Shown piece after piece: positions 8,991 through 17,904 of a stretch of 64,000 nucleotides of DNA; position 1 is the stretch's first letter; the number at the start of each line of letters is the position of its first letter. Source of the DNA: Cellulomonas rhizosphaerae (GTDB lineage: Bacteria; Actinomycetota; Actinomycetes; Actinomycetales; Cellulomonadaceae); assembly GCF_003470205.1 (NCBI RefSeq), contig NZ_QWKP01000216.1, forward strand, positions 1 through 64,000, given 5' to 3'. The notes under the pieces are model-generated. The model made no database searches. It was given only the letters and a program-made list of their open reading frames with translations, and had not been told where the DNA came from. Made by a program: the position numbers and the translations under genes.

Positions 8991-10013
8991 CTACGCCGAG
9001 CCGCGCCAGACGATCGGCGTCTCCAGCACGATCTGGTCCACCTCGGGCTCGGCCCCGTCCACCTGCCGCAGCACCGACTCGGCCGCGCGCTGGCCCAGCC
9101 CCGCGGCGGGCTGGTGCACGGTCGACAGCGGCGGCTGGCAGCGGGTCGCCCACGCGCTGTCGTCGAACCCCACCACGCCGACGTCCTCCGGGACGGAGCG
9201 GCCGGCCTCGCGCAGGGCCTCCAGCGCGCCGGCGGCGACGGCGTCCGAGGCGGCGAAGACGCCGTCCACGAGCGGTTCGCGCGCGAGCAGCGCGCGCATG
9301 CCCTCGAGGCCCGCCCGGTAGGAGTACAGCGGCACCGGCTCGACGAGCGTGGGGTCGAACCGGGCGCCGAGCGCCTCGGTGAAGCCGGCCAGGCGGTCCG
9401 CGCCGGAGTCGCGGTCGAGGGCCGCGGCGATCATGCCGACCCGCGTGCGCCCGGTCTCCAGGAGGCGGGTGGTGATGGTGCGGGCCGAGCCGCGGTTGTC
9501 GATGCCGACGAACGCGGCGGTGCCCAGGTCCGGCGGGTGCCCGACGAACGCGGCGGGCAGCGACAGGCGCTCGACGACCCGGGTGATGGGGTCGTCCTGG
9601 CGCGCCGAGACGATGATGACGCCATCGACGAAGCCACCGCTGAGGTACCGCGCGACGCGCTCGGTGTCGCGGTCGGAGTCCACGATCAGGCAGACCATCT
9701 GGTAGTCCGACGCCGACAGCGCGGTGTTGGCCCCGAGCAGGATCTCGCCGATGTTGGGGTCCTCGAGGAACAGCGAGTGCGGCTCGTGGACGATGAACCC
9801 CACGGCCTGCGAGCGCTGCATGACCAGCGTGCGGGCCGCGGTGTTCGGCACGTAGCCGACCTTCTTGATGGCGGCCTCGATCGCCTCGCGCGCGCTGGCC
9901 GAGACGTAGCCGTCGCCGTTGATGACGCGCCCGACCGTGCCGCGCGAGACGCCCGCCTCGGTGGCGACGTCGTGGACCGTGGCGCGGCGTCGGCGGCTCG
10001 GGGGAGAGGTCAC
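8991..10013 (-). CDS. LacI family transcriptional repressor of the galactoside operon
   Basis: 340 residues from the GTG at 10013. The N-terminal DNA-binding segment is a textbook LacI headpiece: ATVHDVATEAGVSRGTVGRV followed by SASAREAIEAAIKKVGYVPN. A periplasmic-binding-protein-like sugar domain follows, ending VGFDDSAWATRCQPPLSTV. An ideal leaderless promoter (TAGAGT seven bases before the GTG) suggests a leaderless mRNA. The gene diverges from the beta-galactosidase/ABC/alpha-galactosidase operon. Two 18-bp palindromes with a central CG, the usual layout of LacI-family operators, lie between them. Inducer is probably galactose-containing sugar; this is inferred. Confidence 0.9.
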   Translation of the reverse strand: MTSPPSRRRRATVHDVATEAGVSRGTVGRVINGDGYVSASAREAIEAAIKKVGYVPNTAARTLVMQRSQAVGFIVHEPHSLFLEDPNIGEILLGANTALSASDYQMVCLIVDSDRDTERVARYLSGGFVDGVIIVSARQDDPITRVVERLSLPAAFVGHPPDLGTAAFVGIDNRGSARTITTRLLETGRTRVGMIAAALDRDSGADRLAGFTEALGARFDPTLVEPVPLYSYRAGLEGMRALLAREPLVDGVFAASDAVAAGALEALREAGRSVPEDVGVVGFDDSAWATRCQPPLSTVHQPAAGLGQRAAESVLRQVDGAEPEVDQIVLETPIVWRGSA

Positions 10014-10020
10014 GATCAGG

Positions 10021-10026
10021 ACTCTA
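10021..10026 (-). promoter_or_regulatory. Leaderless -10 box of the lacI-type gene
   Basis: On the minus strand TAGAGT lies exactly seven bases before the GTG start, which puts transcription start at or next to the first base of the start codon. Confidence 0.5.
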
Positions 10027-10039
10027 TCGTCGCGACCCG

Positions 10040-10069
10040 TTGACGAGCCGGGACTGCCCATGCCAATGT
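10040..10069 (+). promoter_or_regulatory. Candidate promoter of the galactoside operon
   Basis: TTGACG at 10040-10045 resembles a -35 box. With an 18-base spacer a weak -10 (CAATGT, 10064-10069) follows and overlaps the left LacI operator, which would explain repression by occlusion. The -10 is poor, so this is tentative. Confidence 0.35.
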
Positions 10070-10084
10070 GTGCACGTACACACA
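10067..10084. promoter_or_regulatory. LacI operator 1 (imperfect palindrome)
   Basis: TGTGTGCACGTACACACA differs from a perfect palindrome by one base pair. It matches operator 2 in 17 of 18 positions, and their centres are 46 bp apart. The site lies upstream of the beta-galactosidase start. Confidence 0.8.
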
Positions 10085-10112
10085 AACCCGGTCGCGGTTC
10101 GCCGCGAGGGAA

Positions 10113-10130
10113 TGTGTGCACGTGCACACA
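10113..10130. promoter_or_regulatory. LacI operator 2 (perfect palindrome)
   Basis: TGTGTGCACGTGCACACA is a perfect 18-bp palindrome with a central CG. It sits in the 5' leader, just upstream of the GAAGGAG ribosome-binding site (10134-10140) of the beta-galactosidase gene. Confidence 0.85.
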
Positions 10131-10150
10131 CGCGAAGGAGCGGGTCGACG

Positions 10151-12181
10151 ATGGAGTCACGGGCACAGCGGCACCCAGCCGCGCCGCACGACGGTTTTGC
10201 CCACGAGGGCATCGCCTTCGGGTGCGACTACAACCCCGAGCAGTGGGACGAGTCCGTGTGGGCCGAGGACGTCGCGCTCATGCAGGCCGCCCACATCGAC
10301 CTCGTCGCCATCAACATCTTCGGCTGGTCGCACCTGCAGGGGCCCGACGGGATCGTCGACTTCACCGGCCTCGACACGGTCGTCGGGCTGCTGCACGACG
10401 CGGGCATCCGCATCAACCTCGGCACCGGGACGGCCTCGCCGCCGCCGTGGCTGACCACGCGCCACCCGGAGATCCTGCCGATGGCGCAGGACGGCACCAC
10501 GCGGTTCCCGGGCGGGCGGCAGGCCTGGTGCCCGAGCTCGCCGGTGTTCCGCCGCTATGCGCTCGAGCTGGTCGAGCAGGTCGCGGCCCGCTACGGCGAC
10601 CACCCGGGCGTGGCCGTCTGGCACGTGTCCAACGAGCTCGGCTGCCACAACGCGCTGTGCTACTGCGACGAGAGCGCGGCCGCGTTCCGCCGCTGGCTCG
10701 AGGCGCGGTACGGCACGATCGAGCGCCTGAACGCGGCGTGGGGCACCACGTTCTGGAGCCAGCGCTACTACGGCTGGGACGAGATCGGCACGCCGCGGCT
10801 GACACTCTCGACCCGCAACCCGGGCCAGGTGCTCGACTTCCAGCGCTTCAGCTCCGACGAGGTGCTCGGCTACTACCTGGCCGAGGCCGAGACGATCCGG
10901 CGCCACAGCCGCGTCGCGGTGACGACCAACTTCATGGTCACCGCGCACATCCGCAACCTCGACTACTGGGACTGGGCCGGCCACGTCGACGTCGTCGCGA
11001 ACGACCACTACCTCGACCACCGGCTCGAGGACCCCACGGCCGAGCTCGCCTTCGCCGCCGACGCGACCCGCGGGCTCGCGCAGGGCGCCCCGTGGCTGCT
11101 CATGGAGCACTCGACGGGCGCGGTGAACTGGCAGCCGCTCAACCTGACCAAGGGGCCGGGCGAGATGGTCCGCAACTCCCTGACCCACGTCGCGCGCGGC
11201 GCCGACGGCGTGTGCTTCTTCCAGTGGCGCGCCTCCCAGCAGGGGTCGGAGAAGTTCCACTCCGCGCTCGTGCCGCACGCCGGCACGGACAGCGCGAGCT
11301 GGCGCGAGGTGGTCGAGCTCGGCGACCTCGTGGACCGGCTCGGCGAGGTCGCGGGGACGCGCGTCGAGGCCGACGTCGCGCTCGTCTTCTCCTGGGAGAA
11401 CTGGTGGGCCGCCGAGGCGGAGATGCGCCCGAGCCACGACGTCGCCTACCTCGACCAGGTGCACGCGCTGTACGGCGCGCTGCACGCGGCGGGCGTGACG
11501 GTCGACGTGGTGCGCCCCGGCGCGGACCTGTCCGGCTACCGCGTCGTCGTCGTGCCCGGCCTGTACCTCGTCTCGGACGCCGCTGCCACGGAGCTCGACG
11601 ACTACGTCCAGGCCGGCGGCACCGCGGTGGTCACCTTCTTCAGCGGCATCGTCGACGAGGACGACCGCGTGCGGCTCGGCGGCTACCCCGGTGCGTTCCG
11701 CGACCTGCTCGGCGTCCGGGTCGAGGAGTTCGCACCCCTGCGGGCGGACGAGTCCGTGGCGCTCTCGTCGGGCGCGACGGCACGCCTGTGGACCGAGCGG
11801 CTCACGACGACGACGGCCACGGCGGTCGACTCCTTCGTCGACGGCCCCGCAAGCGGGGTCCCTGCCGTCACCCGGAACGCGCGCGGCACCGGGACCGCCT
11901 GGTACGTGGCTACGACGCTCGACAGCAAGAGCCTGGGCGGGCTCGTCGAGCGCGTGCTCGCCGAGGCCGGCGTCGACCGCCACCCGGCGGCGGGCAACGG
12001 GCTGGACGTCGTGCGCCGCAGCGCCGCCGACCGGTCCTACCTCTTCCTCATCAACCACCGCACGGACGACGTCGACGTGGACGTCGTCGGGCACGAGCTG
12101 GTCACCGGCACCTGGGCGGACGCCTCGGTCACCGTGCCCGCCGGCGCCGTGCGGATCATCCGAGAGAGGAGCGCGGCATGA
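10151..12181 (+). CDS. GH42 beta-galactosidase
   Basis: 676 residues from ATG 10151, with GAAGGAG ten bases upstream; longer in-frame starts would translate through both operators. The N-terminus GIAFGCDYNPEQWDESVW is typical of GH42. The acid/base Glu lies in AVWHVSNELGCHN (E162) and the nucleophile in PWLLMEHSTG (E319). The trimerisation and C-terminal domains follow, giving normal family length. There is no signal peptide, so the enzyme acts in the cytoplasm on imported oligosaccharides and releases terminal beta-galactose. Its stop overlaps the first permease as ATGA. Together with the alpha-galactosidase it would process galacto-oligosaccharides or plant galactosides. Confidence 0.93.
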   Translation: MESRAQRHPAAPHDGFAHEGIAFGCDYNPEQWDESVWAEDVALMQAAHIDLVAINIFGWSHLQGPDGIVDFTGLDTVVGLLHDAGIRINLGTGTASPPPWLTTRHPEILPMAQDGTTRFPGGRQAWCPSSPVFRRYALELVEQVAARYGDHPGVAVWHVSNELGCHNALCYCDESAAAFRRWLEARYGTIERLNAAWGTTFWSQRYYGWDEIGTPRLTLSTRNPGQVLDFQRFSSDEVLGYYLAEAETIRRHSRVAVTTNFMVTAHIRNLDYWDWAGHVDVVANDHYLDHRLEDPTAELAFAADATRGLAQGAPWLLMEHSTGAVNWQPLNLTKGPGEMVRNSLTHVARGADGVCFFQWRASQQGSEKFHSALVPHAGTDSASWREVVELGDLVDRLGEVAGTRVEADVALVFSWENWWAAEAEMRPSHDVAYLDQVHALYGALHAAGVTVDVVRPGADLSGYRVVVVPGLYLVSDAAATELDDYVQAGGTAVVTFFSGIVDEDDRVRLGGYPGAFRDLLGVRVEEFAPLRADESVALSSGATARLWTERLTTTTATAVDSFVDGPASGVPAVTRNARGTGTAWYVATTLDSKSLGGLVERVLAEAGVDRHPAAGNGLDVVRRSAADRSYLFLINHRTDDVDVDVVGHELVTGTWADASVTVPAGAVRIIRERSAA

Positions 12182-13101
12182 CCGCGACACTCACCACCCC
12201 CGCCCCCGGGCGCACGGGCGGGCGCAAGCGCCGGACCAAGGTGCACCACAAGGGCGCGATCTTCGCGTTCGTCGTGCCGTTCGGCGTGCTGTTCGCCGCC
12301 TTCTACCTGGTCCCGATCGGCTACGCGATCGTCCAGTCGACGCTCGTCGTCGAGCGCGAGGGCACGTTCGGCAAGGCGACCGAGGTCTTCGGCGGGCTGC
12401 AGCAGTACGCGCTGGTCTTCCAGAACGCGCCGTTTTGGCGCTCGGTCGGCCGGGTGCTGCTGTTCGGCGTCGTGCAGGTGCCCGTGATGCTCGGGCTCGC
12501 GCTGCTGTTCGCGCTCCTGCTCGACTCGCCTCTGGTCAAGGGCAAGAAGTTCTTCCGGCTCGCGTTCTTCGTGCCGTACGCGGTGCCCGGGGTCATCGCG
12601 GCGATCATGTGGGGCTTCCTGTTCTCGCCCGACCTGTCGCCGTTCACAGCGCTGACCCAGAACGTGCACTTCCTGTCGGCGGACCTCGTGCTGTGGTCGA
12701 TCGCCAACGTCGTGACCTGGGTGTTCGTCGGCTACAACATGCTGATCATCTACTCCTCGCTGCTGGCGATCCCCACCGAGGTGTACGAGGCGGCGCGGCT
12801 CGACGGCGCGAGCCAGGCGCGCATCGCGTGGTCGATCAAGATCCCGATGGTGCGGCCCGCGATCGTCCTGACGGCGATCTTCTCGATCATCGGCACGCTC
12901 CAGCTGCTCGCCGAGCCGCAGGTGTTCCGGTCCTTCAGCTCGGCCGTGACCAGCACGTTCACGCCGAACATGACCGTCTACGCGACCTCGTCGATCCCGA
13001 ACTTCAACCTCGCGGCCGCGTTCTCCGTGGTGCTCGCGCTGGCGACGTTCGTCCTGTCCTTCACGTTCCTGAAGTTCACGCAGCGAAAGGACGCGTCATG
13101 A
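12178..13101 (+). CDS. ABC sugar transporter permease (MalF type)
   Basis: 307 residues, about six membrane helices. The inner-membrane-component signature EVYEAARLDGASQARIAWSI contains the EAA loop that contacts the ATPase. It is the first of two permeases; the start overlaps the GH42 stop and the stop overlaps the second permease as ATGA. No ATPase gene is in this operon, so a shared MsiK-like ATPase elsewhere on the chromosome probably energises it, as is usual in actinobacteria. Confidence 0.92.
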   Translation: MTATLTTPAPGRTGGRKRRTKVHHKGAIFAFVVPFGVLFAAFYLVPIGYAIVQSTLVVEREGTFGKATEVFGGLQQYALVFQNAPFWRSVGRVLLFGVVQVPVMLGLALLFALLLDSPLVKGKKFFRLAFFVPYAVPGVIAAIMWGFLFSPDLSPFTALTQNVHFLSADLVLWSIANVVTWVFVGYNMLIIYSSLLAIPTEVYEAARLDGASQARIAWSIKIPMVRPAIVLTAIFSIIGTLQLLAEPQVFRSFSSAVTSTFTPNMTVYATSSIPNFNLAAAFSVVLALATFVLSFTFLKFTQRKDAS

Positions 13102-13997
13102 GCGTCGCCACCGCCGAGCGGACCGCCGCGTCGTCCACCAGGCCGCGCGCGACGGGCGTGCGCGAGTCCCTGCTGTCCCGCACGGGCGCCATGCTCGTCA
13201 TGGGGATCTTCACGGTCTACTTCCTCATCCCGATCTGGTGGCTCGTGGTCGCGTCCACGAAGTCGTCGGGCGAGTTCCTCTCGTCGAACCCGCTGTGGTT
13301 CGCCGACATGGACCTGGTCGGCAACCTCAAGGCGCTCTTCCAGTACCGCGACGGGCTCTACCTGCAGTGGCTCGGCAACAGCGTCCTGTACGCGGGCGTC
13401 GGCTCGTTCCTCGCGACGCTCATCGCCGGCATGTGCGGCTACGCCCTGGCCAAGTACCGGTTCCCCGGGCGCGAGCTGCTGTTCAACGTCGTCCTCGGCG
13501 GCGTGCTCGTGCCGGCTACCGCGCTCGCGCTGCCGCTGTTCCTGCTGTTCAGCAAGGTCCACCTGACGAACACGTACTGGGCGGTGTTCCTGCCGAGCAT
13601 CGTCAGCCCGTTCGGCGTGTACCTGGGCCGGGTGTTCGCCGCGGCGAGCGTGCCCGACGAGCTGCTCGAGGCGAGCCGCATCGACGGCGCCGGCGAGATC
13701 CGCACGTTCTTCACCGTCTCGGTCCGGCTGATGATGCCCGCGCTGGTCACGGTGTTCCTGTTCCAGTTCGTCGCGATCTGGAACAACTTCTTCCTCCCGC
13801 TGATCATGCTGCGCAGCGAGAAGCTCTTCCCGGTGACCTTCGGGCTCTACACGTGGAACTCCCAGCTCAACCAGTTCCCCGAGCTGCGCACCTTCGTGCT
13901 CGTCGGCGCGCTCGTCTCGATCGTGCCGCTCGTCGTCACCTTCCTCCTCCTGCAGCGCTTCTGGCGCACCGGTCTGGGCACCGGCTCGCTGAAGTGA
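13098..13997 (+). CDS. ABC sugar transporter permease (MalG type)
   Basis: 299 residues with about six membrane helices. The EAA-loop sequence ELLEASRIDGAGEIRTFFTV lies in the second half, and the C-terminus ends in a typical FLLLQRFWRTGLGTGSLK. It pairs with the MalF-type permease just upstream to form the oligosaccharide channel. A short stem-loop separates it from the binding-protein gene. Confidence 0.92.
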   Translation: MSVATAERTAASSTRPRATGVRESLLSRTGAMLVMGIFTVYFLIPIWWLVVASTKSSGEFLSSNPLWFADMDLVGNLKALFQYRDGLYLQWLGNSVLYAGVGSFLATLIAGMCGYALAKYRFPGRELLFNVVLGGVLVPATALALPLFLLFSKVHLTNTYWAVFLPSIVSPFGVYLGRVFAAASVPDELLEASRIDGAGEIRTFFTVSVRLMMPALVTVFLFQFVAIWNNFFLPLIMLRSEKLFPVTFGLYTWNSQLNQFPELRTFVLVGALVSIVPLVVTFLLLQRFWRTGLGTGSLK

Positions 13998-14020
13998 CCC
14001 CCTGACTGAACGACCCCACG

Positions 14021-14037
14021 CCGTGCTGTCCGCACGG
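14021..14037 (+). other. Intercistronic stem-loop before the binding-protein gene
   Basis: CCGTGC-TGTCC-GCACGG is a 6-bp hairpin in the 68-base gap between the permease and the binding-protein gene. Such hairpins often set different mRNA stability for the binding protein; here that is inferred. Confidence 0.4.
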
Positions 14038-14065
14038 CTCCACCCCCACCAGGAAATGGATCACC

Positions 14066-15400
14066 ATGTTCACCAAGAGAGCGGCCACCGTTGCCCTGCT
14101 CGCTACGGTCGCCCTGGCCGGTTGCTCGAGCTCGGGCGGGAGCACCGAAGGCAGCACCGACGCCGCCGACGCGGGCGCCTGCGCACCCTCGGGCGGCAAC
14201 GTCACCCTGCAGTTCACGTCGTGGATCCCCGGCATCGAGGACGTCGTGAAGCTGTGGAACGACAAGAACCCTGACATCCAGGTCAAGGTCCAGACGGGTC
14301 CGAGCGGCAACGCCGGCACCTACCAGAACCTGTTCAACCAGCTCAAGGCCGGCAACGCGCCCGACCTGGGCCAGATCGAGTACGACGCGCTGCCGAACTT
14401 CCGCGTGCAGGACGGCCTCGAGGACCTGGCCGCGTGCAAGGACGTCGTCGCCGCCAAGGACAAGTTCGTCGACTGGACCTGGGGCCAGGTGACGCTCGGC
14501 ACCGACTCGTCGGTCTACGGCGTCCCGCAGGACTCGGGCCCGATGGCGCTGTTCTACCGCTCGGACCTGTTCAAGAAGAACGACATCCCCGTGCCGACCA
14601 CGTGGGCGGAGTACAAGGAGGCCGCGAAGAAGATCCGCGCCCTCGGTGGGTACATCACCAACTTCTCGCAGTCGGACATCAACCAGTTCGCGGGCTTCGT
14701 GTGGCAGGCCGGCGGTCAGTGGTTCGCCAACGACGGCAGCGACTGGACCGTCGACATGACCACCGGCGCGTCGAAGGAGGTCGCCGACTACTGGCAGGAC
14801 CTGATCGCCGAGGACCTCGTCTCGACGTACCCGGCGTGGACCGACGAGTGGAACAACGCCTACAACTCGAGCAAGGTCTGGACCTGGAACTCCGCGGTGT
14901 GGGGTGCCAACTCGATCGCGAGCGGCGCACCGGACACCTCCGGCAAGTGGTCCGTCGCGCTCGCTCCGCAGTGGAACGCGGGCGACAAGGCCGCCGGCAA
15001 CTGGGGCGGCTCGTCGATCGCCGTGCTCAAGGGCAGCAAGCACCTGTACGAGTCGGCGAAGTTCGCGTTGTGGCTCAACACGTCCGACGAGGCGCTGACC
15101 GCGCTGAACAAGGCGGCGAACATCTACCCCGCCACGAAGGCCGGGCTCGACCTGCCCGTGCTCAAGGAGGGCGTCGAGTTCTACGGCGGCCAGCCGATCT
15201 ACGACGTGTTCGCGCAGGCCTCCGGCGAGGTCAACCCCGACTTCGTGTGGGGACCGACCATGACGCAGACCTACGCTGACGTGTCCGACGGCTTCAAGTC
15301 CGCCGCCAGCGGCAAGGGCACCCTGCTCGAGGCGCTGACCTCCGGGCAGCAGTCGACGATTGACACCATGAAGGCCCAGTCGATCCCGGTGAAGGGCTGA
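14066..15400 (+). CDS. Extracellular sugar-binding lipoprotein of the ABC transporter
   Basis: 444 residues. The N-terminal lipoprotein signal has a clear lipobox (ALAGC, Cys near residue 20), followed by a Ser/Gly/Thr-rich tether. The family-1 solute-binding fold shows NVTLQFTSWIPGIEDVVKLW near the start and YGVPQDSGPMALFYRSDLF, GSSIAVLKGSKH and WGPTMTQTYADV later. An AGGAAA precedes the ATG by nine bases. The protein captures the oligosaccharide outside the membrane and delivers it to the two permeases upstream. The alpha-galactosidase starts five bases after its stop, which supports raffinose- or galactan-like substrates, but the ligand cannot be read from sequence. Confidence 0.93.
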   Translation: MFTKRAATVALLATVALAGCSSSGGSTEGSTDAADAGACAPSGGNVTLQFTSWIPGIEDVVKLWNDKNPDIQVKVQTGPSGNAGTYQNLFNQLKAGNAPDLGQIEYDALPNFRVQDGLEDLAACKDVVAAKDKFVDWTWGQVTLGTDSSVYGVPQDSGPMALFYRSDLFKKNDIPVPTTWAEYKEAAKKIRALGGYITNFSQSDINQFAGFVWQAGGQWFANDGSDWTVDMTTGASKEVADYWQDLIAEDLVSTYPAWTDEWNNAYNSSKVWTWNSAVWGANSIASGAPDTSGKWSVALAPQWNAGDKAAGNWGGSSIAVLKGSKHLYESAKFALWLNTSDEALTALNKAANIYPATKAGLDLPVLKEGVEFYGGQPIYDVFAQASGEVNPDFVWGPTMTQTYADVSDGFKSAASGKGTLLEALTSGQQSTIDTMKAQSIPVKG

Positions 15401-15405
15401 CCGAG

Positions 15406-17457
15406 TTGCTCCACCACCTCCGTGCCGCGGGCGTCAGCGCAGTCATCGACGCCCGCGGCACGGGCGTGCCCCGGGTCGTGCACTGGGGCCGTGACCTCGG
15501 CGACCTGCCCGACGAGGACCTCGCTGCGCTCGCGGCCGCGACGGTCCCCGCCGTGCCACCGAGCTCGGTCGACCACCCGCTGGCCGTCTCACTCGTGCCG
15601 ACTCTCGCCTCCGGGTGGAGCGGGCGGCCCGCGGTGGCGGTGCACCGTCCGGGAGCGCCGCTCGATCTCGACCTGCGCTCCGCGGGCGGGTTCGCCACGC
15701 TCGACGCGGCGGCCGGCGTGGCCGTCGAGACCGAGGTCGAGCTGACCCCGCAGGGCGTGCTGCGCCTGCGTCAGATCGTCAGCAACGTGGGGTCGGCCCC
15801 GCTGGCGGTCGACTCGGCGGCCGTCGTCGTCCCCGTCCCCGACCGCGCGCGCGAGGTGCTCGACTTCTCCGGCCTGTGGAGCCACGAGCGCCGACCGCAG
15901 CGGCACCGGCCGCCGCACGGCGTCTGGTCGCGCGAGTCGCGGCACGGCCGCCCCGGCCACGACGACGCGCTCCTGCTGACCGTCGGCGTGCCGGGGTTCG
16001 GCTTCCGGCACGGCGAGGTCTGGGCCGCGCACGTCGCGTGGAGCGGCGACTCGGTCTCGTGGCTCGAGCGCTCGTCGCTGGGCGTCTCGGTGCTCGGTGG
16101 AGGCGAGCTGCTCGCCCCCGGTGAGGTCACGCTCGCGCCGGGCGAGAGCTACACCGGGCCGTGGACCGTGCTCGTCTGGTCGGACGCCGGCCTCGACGGG
16201 CTCTCGGACCGGCTGCACGCGTGGATCCGCTCGTGGTCGGCGATCGACCGCCCCCGCCCCCTCGTGCTCAACACGTGGGAGGCCGTGTACTTCGACCACT
16301 CGCTCGAGCGCCTCGAGCCGCTGGTCGACGCGGCGGCCGCCGTGGGCGTCGAGCGGTTCGTGCTCGACGACGGCTGGTTCCGCGGCCGCGGCGACGACAC
16401 GCGGGCGCTGGGGGACTGGTTCGTCGACGCGGACAAGTGGCCCGACGGCCTGACCCCGCTGATCGAGCGGGTCACCGGCGCGGGCATGGAGTTCGGCCTC
16501 TGGGTAGAGCCCGAGATGGTCAACCCCGACTCCGACCTGGCTCGCGAGCACCCCGAGTGGCTGGTGGGCGCGGGGACCTGGCGCCACCAGCGGGTGCTCG
16601 ACCTGACGCAGCCCGCCGCCTTCGACCACGTGCGCGACCGGCTCGACGCGCTGCTGTCCGAGTACCCGATCGCGTACCTCAAGTGGGACCACAACCGCGA
16701 CCTGCTCGCGTCGGGGGCGCACGGGCAGACCCGCGCGCTCTACCGGCTCCTGGCCGCGCTGCGGGCGGACCACACCACCGTCGAGATCGAGTCCTGCGCG
16801 TCGGGTGGTGCCCGGATCGACCTGGGGATCCTGCCGCTCGTCGACCGTGTGTGGACGAGCGACACCAACGACCCGCTCGAGCGGCAGTCGATCCAGCGCT
16901 GGACCGGGCTCGTGATCCCGCCCGAGTACCTCGGCAGCCACCTGGGAGCGGCCCGCGCGCACACCACCGGGCGGACGGCCACGCTCTCGTTCCGGCTGGT
17001 CACCGCGCTGTTCGGGCACGCCGGGATCGAGTGGGACCTCACGCGCGCCTCGGCCGACGAGCTCGCCGCAGTGACCCGCTGGACCGCGCTCTACCGGTCC
17101 TCGCGCGCGCTGCTGCACGGCGGCGTCGTGGTGCGCGGCGACTCGAGCGACCCCGCCTGGATCACGCACGGCGTCGTCGCGCCGGACCGTTCCGAGGCGC
17201 TGTTCGCCGTGGTCGCGCTCGGGACCGCGGAGGGCGCGCTGCCGCCCGCCGTCCGCCTGCCGGGCCTCGACCCTGAGCGGTCCTACCGCGTGACGGTCGT
17301 CGACGTGGGCGCCGAGCCGACGGTCGTCCAGCCGCGGCCGCCCGCGTGGTGGCCCGGCGGGGTCACCGCCTCGGGTCGGGTGCTCGCCGAGGTTGGGTTC
17401 GCGGCGCCGCTGCTGGCACCGGAGAACGCGGTGCTGCTGCGGTGCGAGGCCGTCTGA
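15406..17457 (+). CDS. GH36 alpha-galactosidase
   Basis: 683 residues starting at a TTG five bases after the binding-protein stop; GAAGGG lies in the end of that gene. The catalytic barrel is a good GH36 match: FVLDDGWFRGR, FGLWVEPEMVNPDSDL, IAYLKWDHNRD with the nucleophile Asp (D428), ESCASGGARIDLGIL and VWTSDTNDPLERQSIQ with the acid/base Asp (D486). The N-terminal beta domain and C-terminal sandwich are present, so it is full length. It has no signal peptide and should remove alpha-1,6-linked galactose from imported raffinose- or melibiose-type sugars. The rare TTG start may lower its translation relative to the binding protein. Confidence 0.93.
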   Translation: MLHHLRAAGVSAVIDARGTGVPRVVHWGRDLGDLPDEDLAALAAATVPAVPPSSVDHPLAVSLVPTLASGWSGRPAVAVHRPGAPLDLDLRSAGGFATLDAAAGVAVETEVELTPQGVLRLRQIVSNVGSAPLAVDSAAVVVPVPDRAREVLDFSGLWSHERRPQRHRPPHGVWSRESRHGRPGHDDALLLTVGVPGFGFRHGEVWAAHVAWSGDSVSWLERSSLGVSVLGGGELLAPGEVTLAPGESYTGPWTVLVWSDAGLDGLSDRLHAWIRSWSAIDRPRPLVLNTWEAVYFDHSLERLEPLVDAAAAVGVERFVLDDGWFRGRGDDTRALGDWFVDADKWPDGLTPLIERVTGAGMEFGLWVEPEMVNPDSDLAREHPEWLVGAGTWRHQRVLDLTQPAAFDHVRDRLDALLSEYPIAYLKWDHNRDLLASGAHGQTRALYRLLAALRADHTTVEIESCASGGARIDLGILPLVDRVWTSDTNDPLERQSIQRWTGLVIPPEYLGSHLGAARAHTTGRTATLSFRLVTALFGHAGIEWDLTRASADELAAVTRWTALYRSSRALLHGGVVVRGDSSDPAWITHGVVAPDRSEALFAVVALGTAEGALPPAVRLPGLDPERSYRVTVVDVGAEPTVVQPRPPAWWPGGVTASGRVLAEVGFAAPLLAPENAVLLRCEAV

Positions 17458-17763
17458 CTACGACCCGATCTGCTGCCGCGCGACCGACACGACCTTGCCG
17501 AGGTTGACCGTCCAGCCGACCCCGAACACCCTCGGGTTGATCACGTGCGAGCTCTCCGGGTCCCACATGCGCTTCTTGAGGCGCGCGATCGTCGGGATCC
17601 GGAAGTCGTAGGGCACGAAGCCGACGACCACGCCGTGCCACTCGCGCTCCTCGGCCGGCGTGCGGACCTCCTTGACGATCGCCGCGACCGCGAGGCCGAA
17701 GGTCGCCAGGCGGATCAGGCGCTGGATGTCGCGCGGGCCCTTCGAGTGCTTGTCTGACGTCAT
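17458..17763 (-). CDS. Small DUF5808-like protein
   Basis: 101 residues from the ATG at 17763, with GTGAGGA upstream. An N-terminal hydrophobic stretch (IRLATFGLAVAAIV) may be a membrane helix. The second half has FVPYDFRIPTIARLKKRMWD and RVFGVGWTVNLG, the pattern of DUF5808 (a short domain of unknown function that also occurs at the C-terminus of larger membrane proteins). It faces the alpha-galactosidase with no gap between the stops. Function unknown. Confidence 0.7.
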   Translation of the reverse strand: MTSDKHSKGPRDIQRLIRLATFGLAVAAIVKEVRTPAEEREWHGVVVGFVPYDFRIPTIARLKKRMWDPESSHVINPRVFGVGWTVNLGKVVSVARQQIGS

Positions 17764-17904
17764 CTCGCGTCCTCACGGTCGGGTCGGGCTTCCACTATCC
17801 ACCCGGGCACCGGCGTGTGCATCGATTCGGTGACGGTTCGCGAACCGGGTCAAGCCGCCGTCCGCGCGCGTCGATGCCTCGAAGGACGAGGGGGAGGGGC
17901 GCCC

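Noticed and set aside
10040-10150. A longer start for the GH42 gene at TTG 10040
   Set aside because: It would translate both operators and the promoter. ATG 10151 has a strong GAAGGAG and starts right before the GH42 domain.
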